A stretch of 64,000 nt of DNA from UBA12567 sp964598425. Its GTDB lineage: Bacteria; Planctomycetota; Phycisphaerae; Phycisphaerales; SM1A02. A program made the translations under genes and the position numbers. Below, piece after piece: positions 7,461 through 15,858 of the stretch (position 1 is its first letter; each line of letters begins with the position of its first letter). A model generated the notes under the pieces. The model worked only from the letters and a program-made list of their open reading frames with translations, was not told the DNA's origin and did not search any database. The stretch covers positions 1 through 64,000 of the forward strand of contig CAZRBV010000006.1 in NCBI GenBank assembly GCA_964598425.1. The letters run 5' to 3'.

Positions 7461-7528
7461 ACTGGTTCTCCGCTCGCTCGACGCGAAGACGTACACCGGC
7501 CAAACTGCAGCGCTGCTCTAAGCGCAGG

Positions 7529-7625
7529 GACCGCCGGTCACTTTATCTCCGGTGATGACAACTGCTTACAGAAAGGCGGAATTCATAACTGTCTGTCAGG
7601 CAAGCAGATAAAGTGACCGGCGGTC
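7529..7625. repeat. 97-bp element with 20-bp perfect inverted ends, copy B
   Basis: Same structure as copy A: arms at 7529-7548 and 7606-7625, both identical to those of copy A, while the 57-base interior differs at several positions. Arms that stay identical while the interior varies suggest selection on the arms or repair between them. Confidence 0.75.
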
Positions 7626-7655
7626 ACTTGTTCTGTGTTGGCGGCGGCGGTGGTG

Positions 7656-8651
7656 TCAGGTGCCGAGCTTGGCAAGGTGCTTGCCCGGGCTGGCGTCGAA
7701 GAGGAAGAGACATCCGGCGCAGCAGAAGCGGACGAGGCGGCCGCCGGCGGTGAGTTCGACGGCGCCGCCCATGGAGTCGAGCTTCTCGCCAGTGACAACG
7801 CATGTGTCGATCGGGTATTCGGCCCGCTGCGCATTGGCCGCTGCCTCATCGAGTTGCTTGATCACTTTGAGTGGGTCCTTGAGCACGCCGCTTCGGCATG
7901 AGTCGCAACACAGCTGGATGAGCCTGTGACCGACGATCATGTTGACCGGGCCGCCCATTCCATCGAGTGGCCCCTTGCCGATGGGGCATGTGGTCATGGG
8001 GTAGAGCGGCAACTGTGCCTTGATGATTGCTTCGTCAACGATCGGAATGAACGTGCCCGGATTCTTGTTGAAGGCCTCGGCGGACGTATCCGAACCGAAT
8101 CGGAACAATCGATTGTCATACACGATTTCGACGGGCTTCTCGCCCAGGGGTGCGCCGTCAACAACGTCCGTATTGAGCGGGTAGTCGCGTCTCTGCATCG
8201 TGGCGAGCTTCGTATCGAGAATCTTGAAGTACGTGGCCTTCTCCTTCTCGAACTTTGGCTTGCACGGCATGCAGCAGAATCGCACTTCGCGGCCGTCGAT
8301 CATGGCAATGGCCGGCTCGCCCATTGACCCGAGCTCTTTCTCGGTGATCAGGCAGATGTCGAGCAGGTAGGGGCCGGTGGGCGATCCTGCGTACTCGCCG
8401 CTCGGCGCATCTCCCATGGCGGGCGCGTCGCTTGGCTCTTCGCTTTGCCTGGTGATCCAAGACGCTTTTCGCTCATCGCTCCAGCGGGCGAAGGCTGGCG
8501 GGCACTTCGGGCAGCAAAACCCGACCGTCGTACTCCCAACGGTGACTTCCTGGCCTGCTTCGATCGGCCGTCCGCTGATGGGACAGTCACTATTGATGGG
8601 TTCGCCGGCGAGAGAGGTGGCGATCGCGAGGGCTGTGAGATTCAGTAGCAC
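7656..8651 (-). CDS. Exported protein with four Cys-Cys-x-x-Cys (TRASH/YHS-like) metal-binding repeats
   Basis: A 331-residue protein, last gene of the copper-type efflux operon. The GTG at 8651 lies two bases past the efflux pump stop and begins a signal peptide, VLLNLTALAIATSLAG. Four repeats follow, each with one Cys, then 22-25 residues, then CCxxC: C23/46/47/50, C100/126/127/130, C222/248/249/252 and C284/310/311/314. A fifth repeat at about residues 157-194 keeps the fold pattern (TDVVDGAPLGEKPVEIVYDNRLFRF) but has lost all its Cys. These resemble TRASH or YHS domains, known to bind copper or other soft metals. The likely role is a periplasmic metal sponge or chaperone for the pump (inference). 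A longer frame upstream to 8849 only overlaps the pump gene and is not used. Confidence 0.8.
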   Translation of the reverse strand: MLLNLTALAIATSLAGEPINSDCPISGRPIEAGQEVTVGSTTVGFCCPKCPPAFARWSDERKASWITRQSEEPSDAPAMGDAPSGEYAGSPTGPYLLDICLITEKELGSMGEPAIAMIDGREVRFCCMPCKPKFEKEKATYFKILDTKLATMQRRDYPLNTDVVDGAPLGEKPVEIVYDNRLFRFGSDTSAEAFNKNPGTFIPIVDEAIIKAQLPLYPMTTCPIGKGPLDGMGGPVNMIVGHRLIQLCCDSCRSGVLKDPLKVIKQLDEAAANAQRAEYPIDTCVVTGEKLDSMGGAVELTAGGRLVRFCCAGCLFLFDASPGKHLAKLGT

Positions 8652-8653
8652 GG

Positions 8654-11600
8654 TCAGGCTCCTTGGTGTTTGGCTCGCCACTCCTCGAGAATGGCGAAGA
8701 GGACGGGAACGACGAAGAGTGTCAGCAGGGCGACGACCATGCCGCCGAAGACGGGGATGGCCATTGGGATCATGATGTCGGCCCCCCGGCCGGAGGCGGT
8801 GAGGACAGGAAGCAATGCCAGAATTGTAGTTGCTGAGGTCATCAGGCAAGCGCGAATGCGAAGGCAGCCCGCTTGAACGACCGCACGGCGAACTTCCTCA
8901 ACGCTTTGCGGCGCATTCTCGCGCATGGACTTCTGTAGCCGCGTTGCCATGACGACCCCGTCATCGGTTGCGATGCCGAACAGGGCGAGGAAACCGACCC
9001 AGACCGCGACGCTGAGGTTGATCGGGTGAATGTGCATAAGCTCGCGAAGGTTCGTTCCGGCGATGCCAATGTCCAGGAACCATGGCTGCCCATAGAGCCA
9101 CAGCATGACGAAGCCGCCGCCCCACGCGACGAACACGCCTGCAAAGACCATCAACGAGACGAGCATGTTTTTGAACTGCAGATGCAGGAGCATGAAGATC
9201 AAGGCGAGCGCCAGCGGTATGACGATTGAGAGGCGCTTGGTCGCTCTGACCTGGTTTTGGTATGCGCCGGCGAACTGATAGTTGACGCCCGCCGGAACAG
9301 TGATGTCGGCCGTGTCGATCGCGGCCTGGACTGACTCGGCGGCGAGCTCGACCGCATCAACCTCACTGATGCTTGGGTCGCGATCAAAGATGACGTAGGC
9401 GACGAGGAAGCCGTCTTCGCCTTTGATTGCTTGGGGGCCGCGACGATAGGTGATGTCGGCGATCTCTCGCAGGGGTATATGGCTGCCACCGGGAGAGAAG
9501 ACCATCAATTCCTCAAGCGCCTCGAGCGAATCTCGGAGTTCGCGCTGATAGCGGACACGGACACCGTACCGTTCTCTGCCTTCCACCGTTCGGGTTGCGG
9601 GCTGGCCGCCGATGGCGGTCTCGATGATTTCCTGTACATCCGCGATTCGCATGCCGTGCCGAGCGAGGCGTGTACGATCGAGGTCGATCTCCAGATACGG
9701 TTTGCCAACGACTCGATCAGCGAACACGGTTTCTTCGCGGATACCGGGCGTCGCCTTCAGTACTCGCTCGAGCTCGAGGGAAAATGACTCGATGGTCTGG
9801 AGATCCGGCCCCTGCACTTTGATTCCCATCGGCGCGCGGAATCCGGACTGCAGCATGACAATTCGCGTCTCAATCGGCTGAAGTTTTGGCGCCGATGTCG
9901 TACCGGGCAGCTGCGCTGCCTCGACGACAGCGTCCCAGATGTCCTGCGGGGTCCTGATGTGATCTCGCCACAGCCGGTGGGCAGTCCCGTCCTCGTCGTA
10001 GCGATACTCGGGGCTGTACTCAATGATTGTCTCGACCATGCTGAGCGGCGCGGGATCGAGCGCGGTGTCGGCGCGGCCAATCTTGCCGGTGACTGTCGTG
10101 ACTTCCGGGACGGTGAGCATTGCAAGGTCGAGCTTCTGCAGGACATCCATCGTCTCGCCCACCGATGCGTGGGGCATCGTCGTCGGCATATAGAGGAAGG
10201 AGCCCTCGTCAAGGGCAGGCATGAACTCTCGCCCGAGGCCCGGGAATGCATGGGCCACCGCCGCGACCGGCGAGGTCGATCGGATTCCGCGAGGCAAGAA
10301 TCCAAAGACGCTGTCGAAGCCAAGCCATGCAGTGATGCCGACGAGAAGCACGCAGCCTGCTGGGAGCAGCGCGAGAAACTTGTGCCGCAGCGCTGCAGCG
10401 AGCATTGACGGATACCCGAGAAGGAACATTCTGAACATCGCGAGCAGCGATCCGATGACGGCGGCAACGAGCAGAAGATTGGCGACGCTGCGGCCGGGAC
10501 CGAGAGGCTGCCAGAGCCAGGCGAGCAGCAGAAGCACGACGACTGCGGCGGCGGTTGTGATCGTTGGCTGGAGCGCCCTGGAAGGGCCGGTCGAGGACCG
10601 GCGTGCCTTGCCAAGCAGGAGATGCGCCATCGGAGGAAGAACTGCAAGGGCGAGGATGATGGACGCCGCGATGGCAAAGGTCTTGGTCCATGCCAGGGGC
10701 GTAAAGAGTTTGCCTTCGGCCCCCGTCATTGCGAACACTGGCAGGAAACCGACGATTGTGGTCAGGCCAGCGGTCAGCACGGCGCCGCCGACTTCCGCCG
10801 AGGCTCTTCGCACAACGATGCGCCGCGGCGAGTCAGGGTCCTCTTCGATGTGCCTGAGGATGTTCTCGACGAGAACGATTCCCATGTCGACAATGGTGCC
10901 GACCGCGATGGCGATGCCGCTGAGCGAGACGATGTTGGCGTCCACGCGGAAGTACTTCATTGCAACAAAGGTCATCAGCACCGCGAACGGGAGCATTGAG
11001 GAGATCAGAACGCTGCTGCGCAGGTGGACGACCATCAGGAGGACCACGAGCATCGTTACCAGAATCTGTTGGATAATCGCGTTGTCGAGTGTGTGCAGCG
11101 TCTCGCCGATCAATCCGGCGCGGTCGTAGAAGGGAACGATCGTCACCCGGCTGACGGTTCCGTCTTCAAGCGTTTTTGTTGGAAGGCCTGGCGCAATCTC
11201 TGCGATCCGCCGCTTGACGGCATTGATGACCGCCATCGGATTCTCGCCATAGCGTCCCGCGACGATGCCGCCAACGGCCTCTGCGCCGTCACGGTCGAGC
11301 GCGCCGCGCCGCGTCGCGGGGCCGATCTCAATCGTTGCGACGTCCCCGAGCAGCAGCGGGACGCCATCGCGCGAGTCGACGACCGTGTTCTCAAGATCGG
11401 CCAGGTTCTCAAGGTAGCCGAGGCCCCTGACGACGTACTCAGCGTTGTTGAGTTCCACAAGGCCGCCGCTGACATCGAGATTGCTTCCTCGTACGGCTCG
11501 CAGGACTTGCTGCAAGGTTGCGCCGTAATGCCGTAGACGATCCGGGTCGACATCGACCTGATATTCCTTGACGTAGCCGCCGATCGACGCAACCTCTGCA

Positions 11601-12187
11601 ACGCCCTCGGTTCCGGTGAGCGCGTACCGAACGGTGTAGTCCTGAATTGATCGCAGTTCATGCAGATCCCATCCGCCGGTGGGGCGGCCCTGATCGTCGC
11701 GGCCCTCAAGCGTGTACATGAAGACCTGGCCAAGGGCGGTTGCGTCTGGTCCGAGCGATGGAGACGCGCCTGCCGGGAGGGTTCCCGCGGGCAGGCTGTT
11801 GAGCTTCTCGAGTATTCGTGAGCGGCTCCAGTAGAAGTCGACGTCATCATCGAAGATGACATAGATGGTCGAGAAACCGAAGATTGAAAAGCTGCGCACT
11901 GCCTTGACGTCTGGCAAACCAAGAAGCGTGCTGACCAGCGGGTATGTGACCTGGTCGTCGATATCCTGCGGGCTGCGCCCAGGCCATGGCGTAAAGACAA
12001 TCTGCTGGTTCTCACCAATGTCAGGGATCGCATCAACAGGGACAGGGTCTCGCGGCAAACCGTCGAGATTCCAATCAAAGGGTGCGACCAGGATGCCCCA
12101 GCATGTCGCAAGGGCGAGCAGCATGGCGACGATTGTTCGGTGCCTCAGGCACACGCCGATAAAGTTGTCCAAGGGACCACGCTTCAC
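8654..12187 (-). CDS. cusA: CusA/CzcA-type heavy-metal RND efflux pump
   Basis: The inner-membrane proton-driven pump of a tripartite metal exporter, 1177 residues, which is longer than E. coli CusA (about 1047). Family segments are clear: PDIGENQQIV near residue 58, WSRSRILEKLN, the TM4 motif DMGIVLVEN, GSFLYMPTTMPHAS, TALDPAPLSMVET and ETRIVMLQSGFRAPMG. The last two match the copper/silver branch better than the Zn/Co/Cd branch, but the family does not fix the metal. The extra length is mostly in loops and the region around the second membrane half. The gene starts with an ATGA overlap with the adaptor gene and is followed two bases later by the Cys-repeat protein, so the operon is translationally coupled. 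Confidence 0.9.
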   Translation of the reverse strand: MKRGPLDNFIGVCLRHRTIVAMLLALATCWGILVAPFDWNLDGLPRDPVPVDAIPDIGENQQIVFTPWPGRSPQDIDDQVTYPLVSTLLGLPDVKAVRSFSIFGFSTIYVIFDDDVDFYWSRSRILEKLNSLPAGTLPAGASPSLGPDATALGQVFMYTLEGRDDQGRPTGGWDLHELRSIQDYTVRYALTGTEGVAEVASIGGYVKEYQVDVDPDRLRHYGATLQQVLRAVRGSNLDVSGGLVELNNAEYVVRGLGYLENLADLENTVVDSRDGVPLLLGDVATIEIGPATRRGALDRDGAEAVGGIVAGRYGENPMAVINAVKRRIAEIAPGLPTKTLEDGTVSRVTIVPFYDRAGLIGETLHTLDNAIIQQILVTMLVVLLMVVHLRSSVLISSMLPFAVLMTFVAMKYFRVDANIVSLSGIAIAVGTIVDMGIVLVENILRHIEEDPDSPRRIVVRRASAEVGGAVLTAGLTTIVGFLPVFAMTGAEGKLFTPLAWTKTFAIAASIILALAVLPPMAHLLLGKARRSSTGPSRALQPTITTAAAVVVLLLLAWLWQPLGPGRSVANLLLVAAVIGSLLAMFRMFLLGYPSMLAAALRHKFLALLPAGCVLLVGITAWLGFDSVFGFLPRGIRSTSPVAAVAHAFPGLGREFMPALDEGSFLYMPTTMPHASVGETMDVLQKLDLAMLTVPEVTTVTGKIGRADTALDPAPLSMVETIIEYSPEYRYDEDGTAHRLWRDHIRTPQDIWDAVVEAAQLPGTTSAPKLQPIETRIVMLQSGFRAPMGIKVQGPDLQTIESFSLELERVLKATPGIREETVFADRVVGKPYLEIDLDRTRLARHGMRIADVQEIIETAIGGQPATRTVEGRERYGVRVRYQRELRDSLEALEELMVFSPGGSHIPLREIADITYRRGPQAIKGEDGFLVAYVIFDRDPSISEVDAVELAAESVQAAIDTADITVPAGVNYQFAGAYQNQVRATKRLSIVIPLALALIFMLLHLQFKNMLVSLMVFAGVFVAWGGGFVMLWLYGQPWFLDIGIAGTNLRELMHIHPINLSVAVWVGFLALFGIATDDGVVMATRLQKSMRENAPQSVEEVRRAVVQAGCLRIRACLMTSATTILALLPVLTASGRGADIMIPMAIPVFGGMVVALLTLFVVPVLFAILEEWRAKHQGA

Positions 12188-13953
12188 TTCGAGGCTCCCT
12201 CGGCTGATTCAAACACCGCCTCGGTTGTTCCGCAACGCAGCATCTCGGAGCCAAAGTATGGGTTGGCGAGCAGGTCGTTGTTCTGCAACCACGCAGCGCC
12301 TTTGAAGTCAAACGCCATCGGGCAATACATCTCGAACGAACGGCCACCTGTATGCCCAAAGGCATACTCGAGTTGAATCGCCGCCTTGGACATGCCTTCG
12401 AAGTGCTTTCGTGCGCCGGTAATGTCCGGCGATGCCGCGGCTGCCGCTGCGCTCTTGAGCAGGGCATGCGAGTAGGTGCTCCACGCGTCGCGGGCCTTGC
12501 CTCTGAGTGGCGCTGATTCGGCAAGTTCGACGGCGAAAGCAATGTCTCCTGCCGCGTATTGAAAGTCCTGGAAGTTGTCCGCAGCGAGCGCTTCCTGAGC
12601 TTGGAAGTACGCCCCGAAGAGCGGCGTGAGCGACTCGATGAAGGCGTCTGGAACCTCAATACGCATGTCGGTCGTATTGCTCTCGAGGCTCATCATGCTG
12701 GGCTTTGCCTTGATCTGCAGCTCAGAGTCGATTTTGAACGCGCCAGCGGTCACGACTGAATCGCCGCCCTCAATGCCCTCAAGCACGATGTAGCCTTCAT
12801 CGCTACGGGGGCCAAGGAGCACTTCGCGGCCTTCGAAGGTTGGCTTCTCGCCTGGCACCTGTACGTACACCACCGCGCGGCGGCCGGTGAGCAATACGGC
12901 TGAGGCCGGTACGACGATGGGGGGGGCGTCCATGTCGCCGAGGGCAACGCTCACATGCCCCTGCGTAAACATGCCGGGACGGAATCTGCCGTCCACATTT
13001 GCAAGTGTGACCCGCACGTCTGCCGTCCGCATCCGTGGATCGAGAACAGGGTCGATGAAGTCGATGGTGCCTGCAAACCTCTTGCCCGGAAGTGCATCGG
13101 TCGAGAGTTCGACGTTCTGGCCAACCTGAAGGAAGGGGATCTCAGACTCATGCGCAGCAAGCTGTACCCACACTCTGTTCAGGTCATCGATTGTCATCAG
13201 GGGCTGGCCGACCTTGACGTAATCGCCGGTGTTGACCAGGCGTTTCATGACAATGCCGTCGGTTGGAGAGGTAATCGTGATGACGTCGGTGGGAGACTCG
13301 CTCGTTTGCAACTCGTCGATCTGGGCTTCTGAGAGTCCCCACCGCGAGAGTTTGCGCCGCGCCGACTCAAGGGTCGACTGGGCCGTGCGAGCGACGATCG
13401 AGTCGCCACTGATTCGTTCGGCGCTTCGGGCAGCCTGCTGCAATTCGCCTTGGGCCTCAAGGAGTTCGGGGCTGTAGATCTTCGCCAGGTCCTGCCCCGC
13501 CGTGACGCTTGCGCCGGTGAAGTCGACCATCAACGCTTCGATTCGTCCGGGGAACCAGGCCGTAATGGTGGCCGTCTGTGTTTCGTCCGTCTCGATTGTC
13601 CCAACGAGATTGATTGTTTTGACTGGATTGCGGCGAACCGCCATCGTGGTGTCAATCTCGGCTCGTTTCACAGCAGCTTCTTCGAGGAGAATGGCAGTTT
13701 CAGACAGTCCTTCGCTGCTGGGATCTACCGGGATGAGGTCCATGAAGCAGATCGGGCACTTGGCGTCCTTGTCGGGCGTGCGAACGGCCGGGTGCATTGA
13801 GCAGGTGTAGGTCAGTGGCACGGCACCCTCGGCGGCTGCCGCCGTGTCGACTTCAGCAGGGGGCGGCCGGTGGCCGCAGCGACCCACAAGAAACGCGACG
13901 AGGATTGCTGCGACAAAGAAGAAAGCAGTTGTGGCGCGAGCCTTGGAGTTCAT
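12184..13953 (-). CDS. cusB: CusB-type periplasmic adaptor with HMBD and DUF3347-like C-terminus
   Basis: A membrane-fusion protein of 589 residues joining the pump to the outer-membrane channel. After an N-terminal membrane anchor (TTAFFFVAAILVAFLVG), a heavy-metal-binding domain shows YTCSMHPAVRTPDKDAKCPICFMDL (given here in parts: CSMHP, CPICFMDL). The lipoyl and barrel regions follow, with IYSPELLEAQGEL and PTDGIVMKRLVNTGDYV, and the typical IVVPASAVLLTGRRAVVYV near residue 340. The last 150 residues match DUF3347-type domains: EMYCPMAF, GAAWLQNN, NPYFGSEMLRCG. Fusing the metal-binding part to both ends of one adaptor is unusual in E. coli but known in other phyla. Coupled by ATGA overlaps to both neighbours. 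Confidence 0.9.
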   Translation of the reverse strand: MNSKARATTAFFFVAAILVAFLVGRCGHRPPPAEVDTAAAAEGAVPLTYTCSMHPAVRTPDKDAKCPICFMDLIPVDPSSEGLSETAILLEEAAVKRAEIDTTMAVRRNPVKTINLVGTIETDETQTATITAWFPGRIEALMVDFTGASVTAGQDLAKIYSPELLEAQGELQQAARSAERISGDSIVARTAQSTLESARRKLSRWGLSEAQIDELQTSESPTDVITITSPTDGIVMKRLVNTGDYVKVGQPLMTIDDLNRVWVQLAAHESEIPFLQVGQNVELSTDALPGKRFAGTIDFIDPVLDPRMRTADVRVTLANVDGRFRPGMFTQGHVSVALGDMDAPPIVVPASAVLLTGRRAVVYVQVPGEKPTFEGREVLLGPRSDEGYIVLEGIEGGDSVVTAGAFKIDSELQIKAKPSMMSLESNTTDMRIEVPDAFIESLTPLFGAYFQAQEALAADNFQDFQYAAGDIAFAVELAESAPLRGKARDAWSTYSHALLKSAAAAAASPDITGARKHFEGMSKAAIQLEYAFGHTGGRSFEMYCPMAFDFKGAAWLQNNDLLANPYFGSEMLRCGTTEAVFESAEGASK

Positions 13954-15341
13954 TGTGGTATCTCCGGTGTTCCACCGATGATTCGGGCGATGGTTGCGTC
14001 ATTGTTGATGGCCTCGGCGCGGCTTCGCTCGAGCGTTCGCTCAAGGGCCAAGAGGGTTCGCTGCGCGTCGAGGACGTCGAGACTTGTCCCCGTGCCGGCG
14101 GCAAGGGCCTTGGTGGACACCGTCACCGCATCCTCCGCGCGAGGAACAAGGGCGTGTGTGTATCGGGCGATTCTCGCAATGGCGTCTTCGCGTTTGTAGA
14201 GAGCGTCGGTGAGCGCCGCATGGAGATCATCGAGCAACGCCTTGCGATTGGCGGCGGCTTCGAGTTGCCTTGCAGCTGCTTCAAGCTCAGCGGCTTCGTA
14301 CTTGTCACGCCAGAGGGGAAGCGTCAGGCCGACTGTCGCCAGTACCGGGTTTCGGCCGCTTCCGGACATGGATGGGTCTACCGCGTCACCGAGATCGATC
14401 GTTGATATGCCAAGTGTCCACTGCGGCAAACCCGAGAGCCTTGCGACGTCCGACGCGGCAGTATGTTGGGCGATTGACGCGTCCAAGGCATGGATCTGTG
14501 GCTGGTTCGTGTGGAGTCGGGCACGGGCGTCCTCAAGGCTGATGTCGGCGGTCGAGGCATGTATCTGGGTGGGAAGGGAAAGGGGCGCGTCCGCATCTCG
14601 CCCCATTGCTGCGTTGAGGCCAGCTCGGCGCGAAGGCTGCTGGCTGCGCATTCTGTGAAGCTGGTCTTCAAGGCGGCCAAGTTCTACCTGCATTCGAAGC
14701 AGGGAGTCGTGTGGCATGCGACCTGCTTCGTAAGCGTTTCTTGCGATTGACTCAGCGTCGGCGAGCAATTGCATTGACGCTTCGGTCAGTTTGATTTCGC
14801 TGTTGAGATCGACTGCAGCCGTCCACGCCTTGGTGACGCGTTCGAACAGCCCGAGGCGGACCGCTTCGTAGGCGTGCCAATTTGCGGAGGCAGCATGCGA
14901 GGCGGCGTCGGCCTTGGCGTCAAGGAGTCCCCACCATGGGAATGACTGGGACAGGGCGAGCTGCTGCTGCATCGGTCCAGTGCGGGTCTGTATCTGTTCA
15001 ATGAAGTAGCCGTAACTCAGTTTCGGATCGGGCAGCGCCGAGACCTGCGGAATTCGCTGGAGTGATGCCTGCCAATTGTGGAAGGCAGCTTCGATCCTCG
15101 GAGAGTTCCACGCGGCGTAGATCAGGCAGTCTCGAAGTGTTGCACTGCGCTCCAAATCAGGAATCGCCGGCGGCAGCGCAGGTTCGGCCTCGCGGCGAGG
15201 GGGCGGAACATCGAAACCGATGAAGCTGGATATGTGCTGCTGCGATGGGGCGCCAGTTGGTGAATCGAGCGGATGGCTACATCCGGCCGCGATGATCGCC
15301 AGCAGCGCACCACCGAACAGGTGGCGAAGCGAAAAATGCAC
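13950..15341 (-). CDS. cusC: CusC/TolC-like outer-membrane efflux lipoprotein
   Basis: A 463-residue outer-membrane channel of the TolC family. The N-terminus has a lipoprotein leader, LLAIIAAGC, so the mature protein should be acylated at Cys21. The rest is long helical hairpins typical of the family, with ESA-rich heptads such as LEAAARQLEAAANRKALLDDLHAAL and the two repeated halves (ISLEDARARLHTNQPQIHALDA marks the second). It completes the tripartite pump with the adaptor and the RND protein. The start at 15341 follows the Cys-rich secreted gene by 75 bases; the end overlaps the adaptor gene by four bases. The metal specificity is inherited from context. Confidence 0.85.
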   Translation of the reverse strand: MHFSLRHLFGGALLAIIAAGCSHPLDSPTGAPSQQHISSFIGFDVPPPRREAEPALPPAIPDLERSATLRDCLIYAAWNSPRIEAAFHNWQASLQRIPQVSALPDPKLSYGYFIEQIQTRTGPMQQQLALSQSFPWWGLLDAKADAASHAASANWHAYEAVRLGLFERVTKAWTAAVDLNSEIKLTEASMQLLADAESIARNAYEAGRMPHDSLLRMQVELGRLEDQLHRMRSQQPSRRAGLNAAMGRDADAPLSLPTQIHASTADISLEDARARLHTNQPQIHALDASIAQHTAASDVARLSGLPQWTLGISTIDLGDAVDPSMSGSGRNPVLATVGLTLPLWRDKYEAAELEAAARQLEAAANRKALLDDLHAALTDALYKREDAIARIARYTHALVPRAEDAVTVSTKALAAGTGTSLDVLDAQRTLLALERTLERSRAEAINNDATIARIIGGTPEIPQ

Positions 15342-15416
15342 GTGTGAGGTCCTCGTAACTCAGGAATCGGCGTTTGCAGTTCGGCGAGCGCGCAAAGTCC
15401 CTAGTGGGATTACGAG

Positions 15417-15767
15417 TCAGGTGTGCCAGCAGCCGAGCAGTGCTTGCCTGCGGTTGTTCGTGGGAACGACCGGGCGATGCGATTGCGGCTGAATGGCGTA
15501 TCCGCATGGGGTCAGCGACGGAAGGCGGACGATGGAGGTTGGCAGCGTGGGTGCGAGTTCGATTGAAGTCGCCTGCAGTGGCGCGTCAGCCGGGGCGGGC
15601 GTCTCGTCTGACGAACTGCATTCGCATGCGCCGGCCCCGCCGCAGCAGCAATCCGCTCCGCAGCACGTCATAGAGTCCGCCGGAGGCGCGCACGCGCCAG
15701 CTGCAGCCGGAATCGGCTGCATGGCGAGCAGCAGGATGGTCAGCAGGCGGGCAATCACGGGAGGCAA
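15417..15767 (-). CDS. Small exported Cys-rich protein, first gene of the efflux operon
   Basis: A 116-residue protein with a signal peptide (LLTILLLAMQPIPAAAG) and a short segment with eight Cys between residues 26 and 50: C26, C35, C36, C40, C41, C42, C48 and C50, plus two more near the C-terminus. The middle, ETPAPADAPLQA, is Pro- and Ala-rich. Such cysteine clusters bind copper(I) in metallothionein-like proteins. Its place at the head of the metal efflux operon suggests a secreted metal buffer, or a translated leader that senses cysteine or metal. No family is recognised. A small intact frame with a clear leader and a 75-base gap to cusC makes it a real gene rather than a shadow. Confidence 0.65.
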   Translation of the reverse strand: MPPVIARLLTILLLAMQPIPAAAGACAPPADSMTCCGADCCCGGAGACECSSSDETPAPADAPLQATSIELAPTLPTSIVRLPSLTPCGYAIQPQSHRPVVPTNNRRQALLGCWHT

Positions 15768-15858
15768 CTATACCTTCTGGTTGGAGCATCGGCCACGTGA
15801 AATGCTTTCTGTCGACCGAGCGGGAGGGCGAATCTGCAGTGACGGTGGTTCTTATCGG

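Larger units (their letters stand above)
7311..7640. repeat. 165-bp tandem duplication spanning a gene end and an inverted-repeat element
   Basis: Two adjacent copies with an exact 165-base period: about 7311-7475 and 7476-7640. Each begins GCTCGACGCGAAGACGTACA, which in copy one codes for the last residues of the FAD oxidoreductase and its stop. Copy two keeps the stop but is non-coding. The copies differ at roughly a dozen bases, so the event is not very recent. Each copy contains one 97-base inverted-repeat element. Confidence 0.9.

Noticed and set aside
7311..7640. Possible CRISPR-like repeat array
   Set aside because: There are only two copies, each 165 bases and head to tail, with no spacers and no cas genes in the window. 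It is a tandem duplication.
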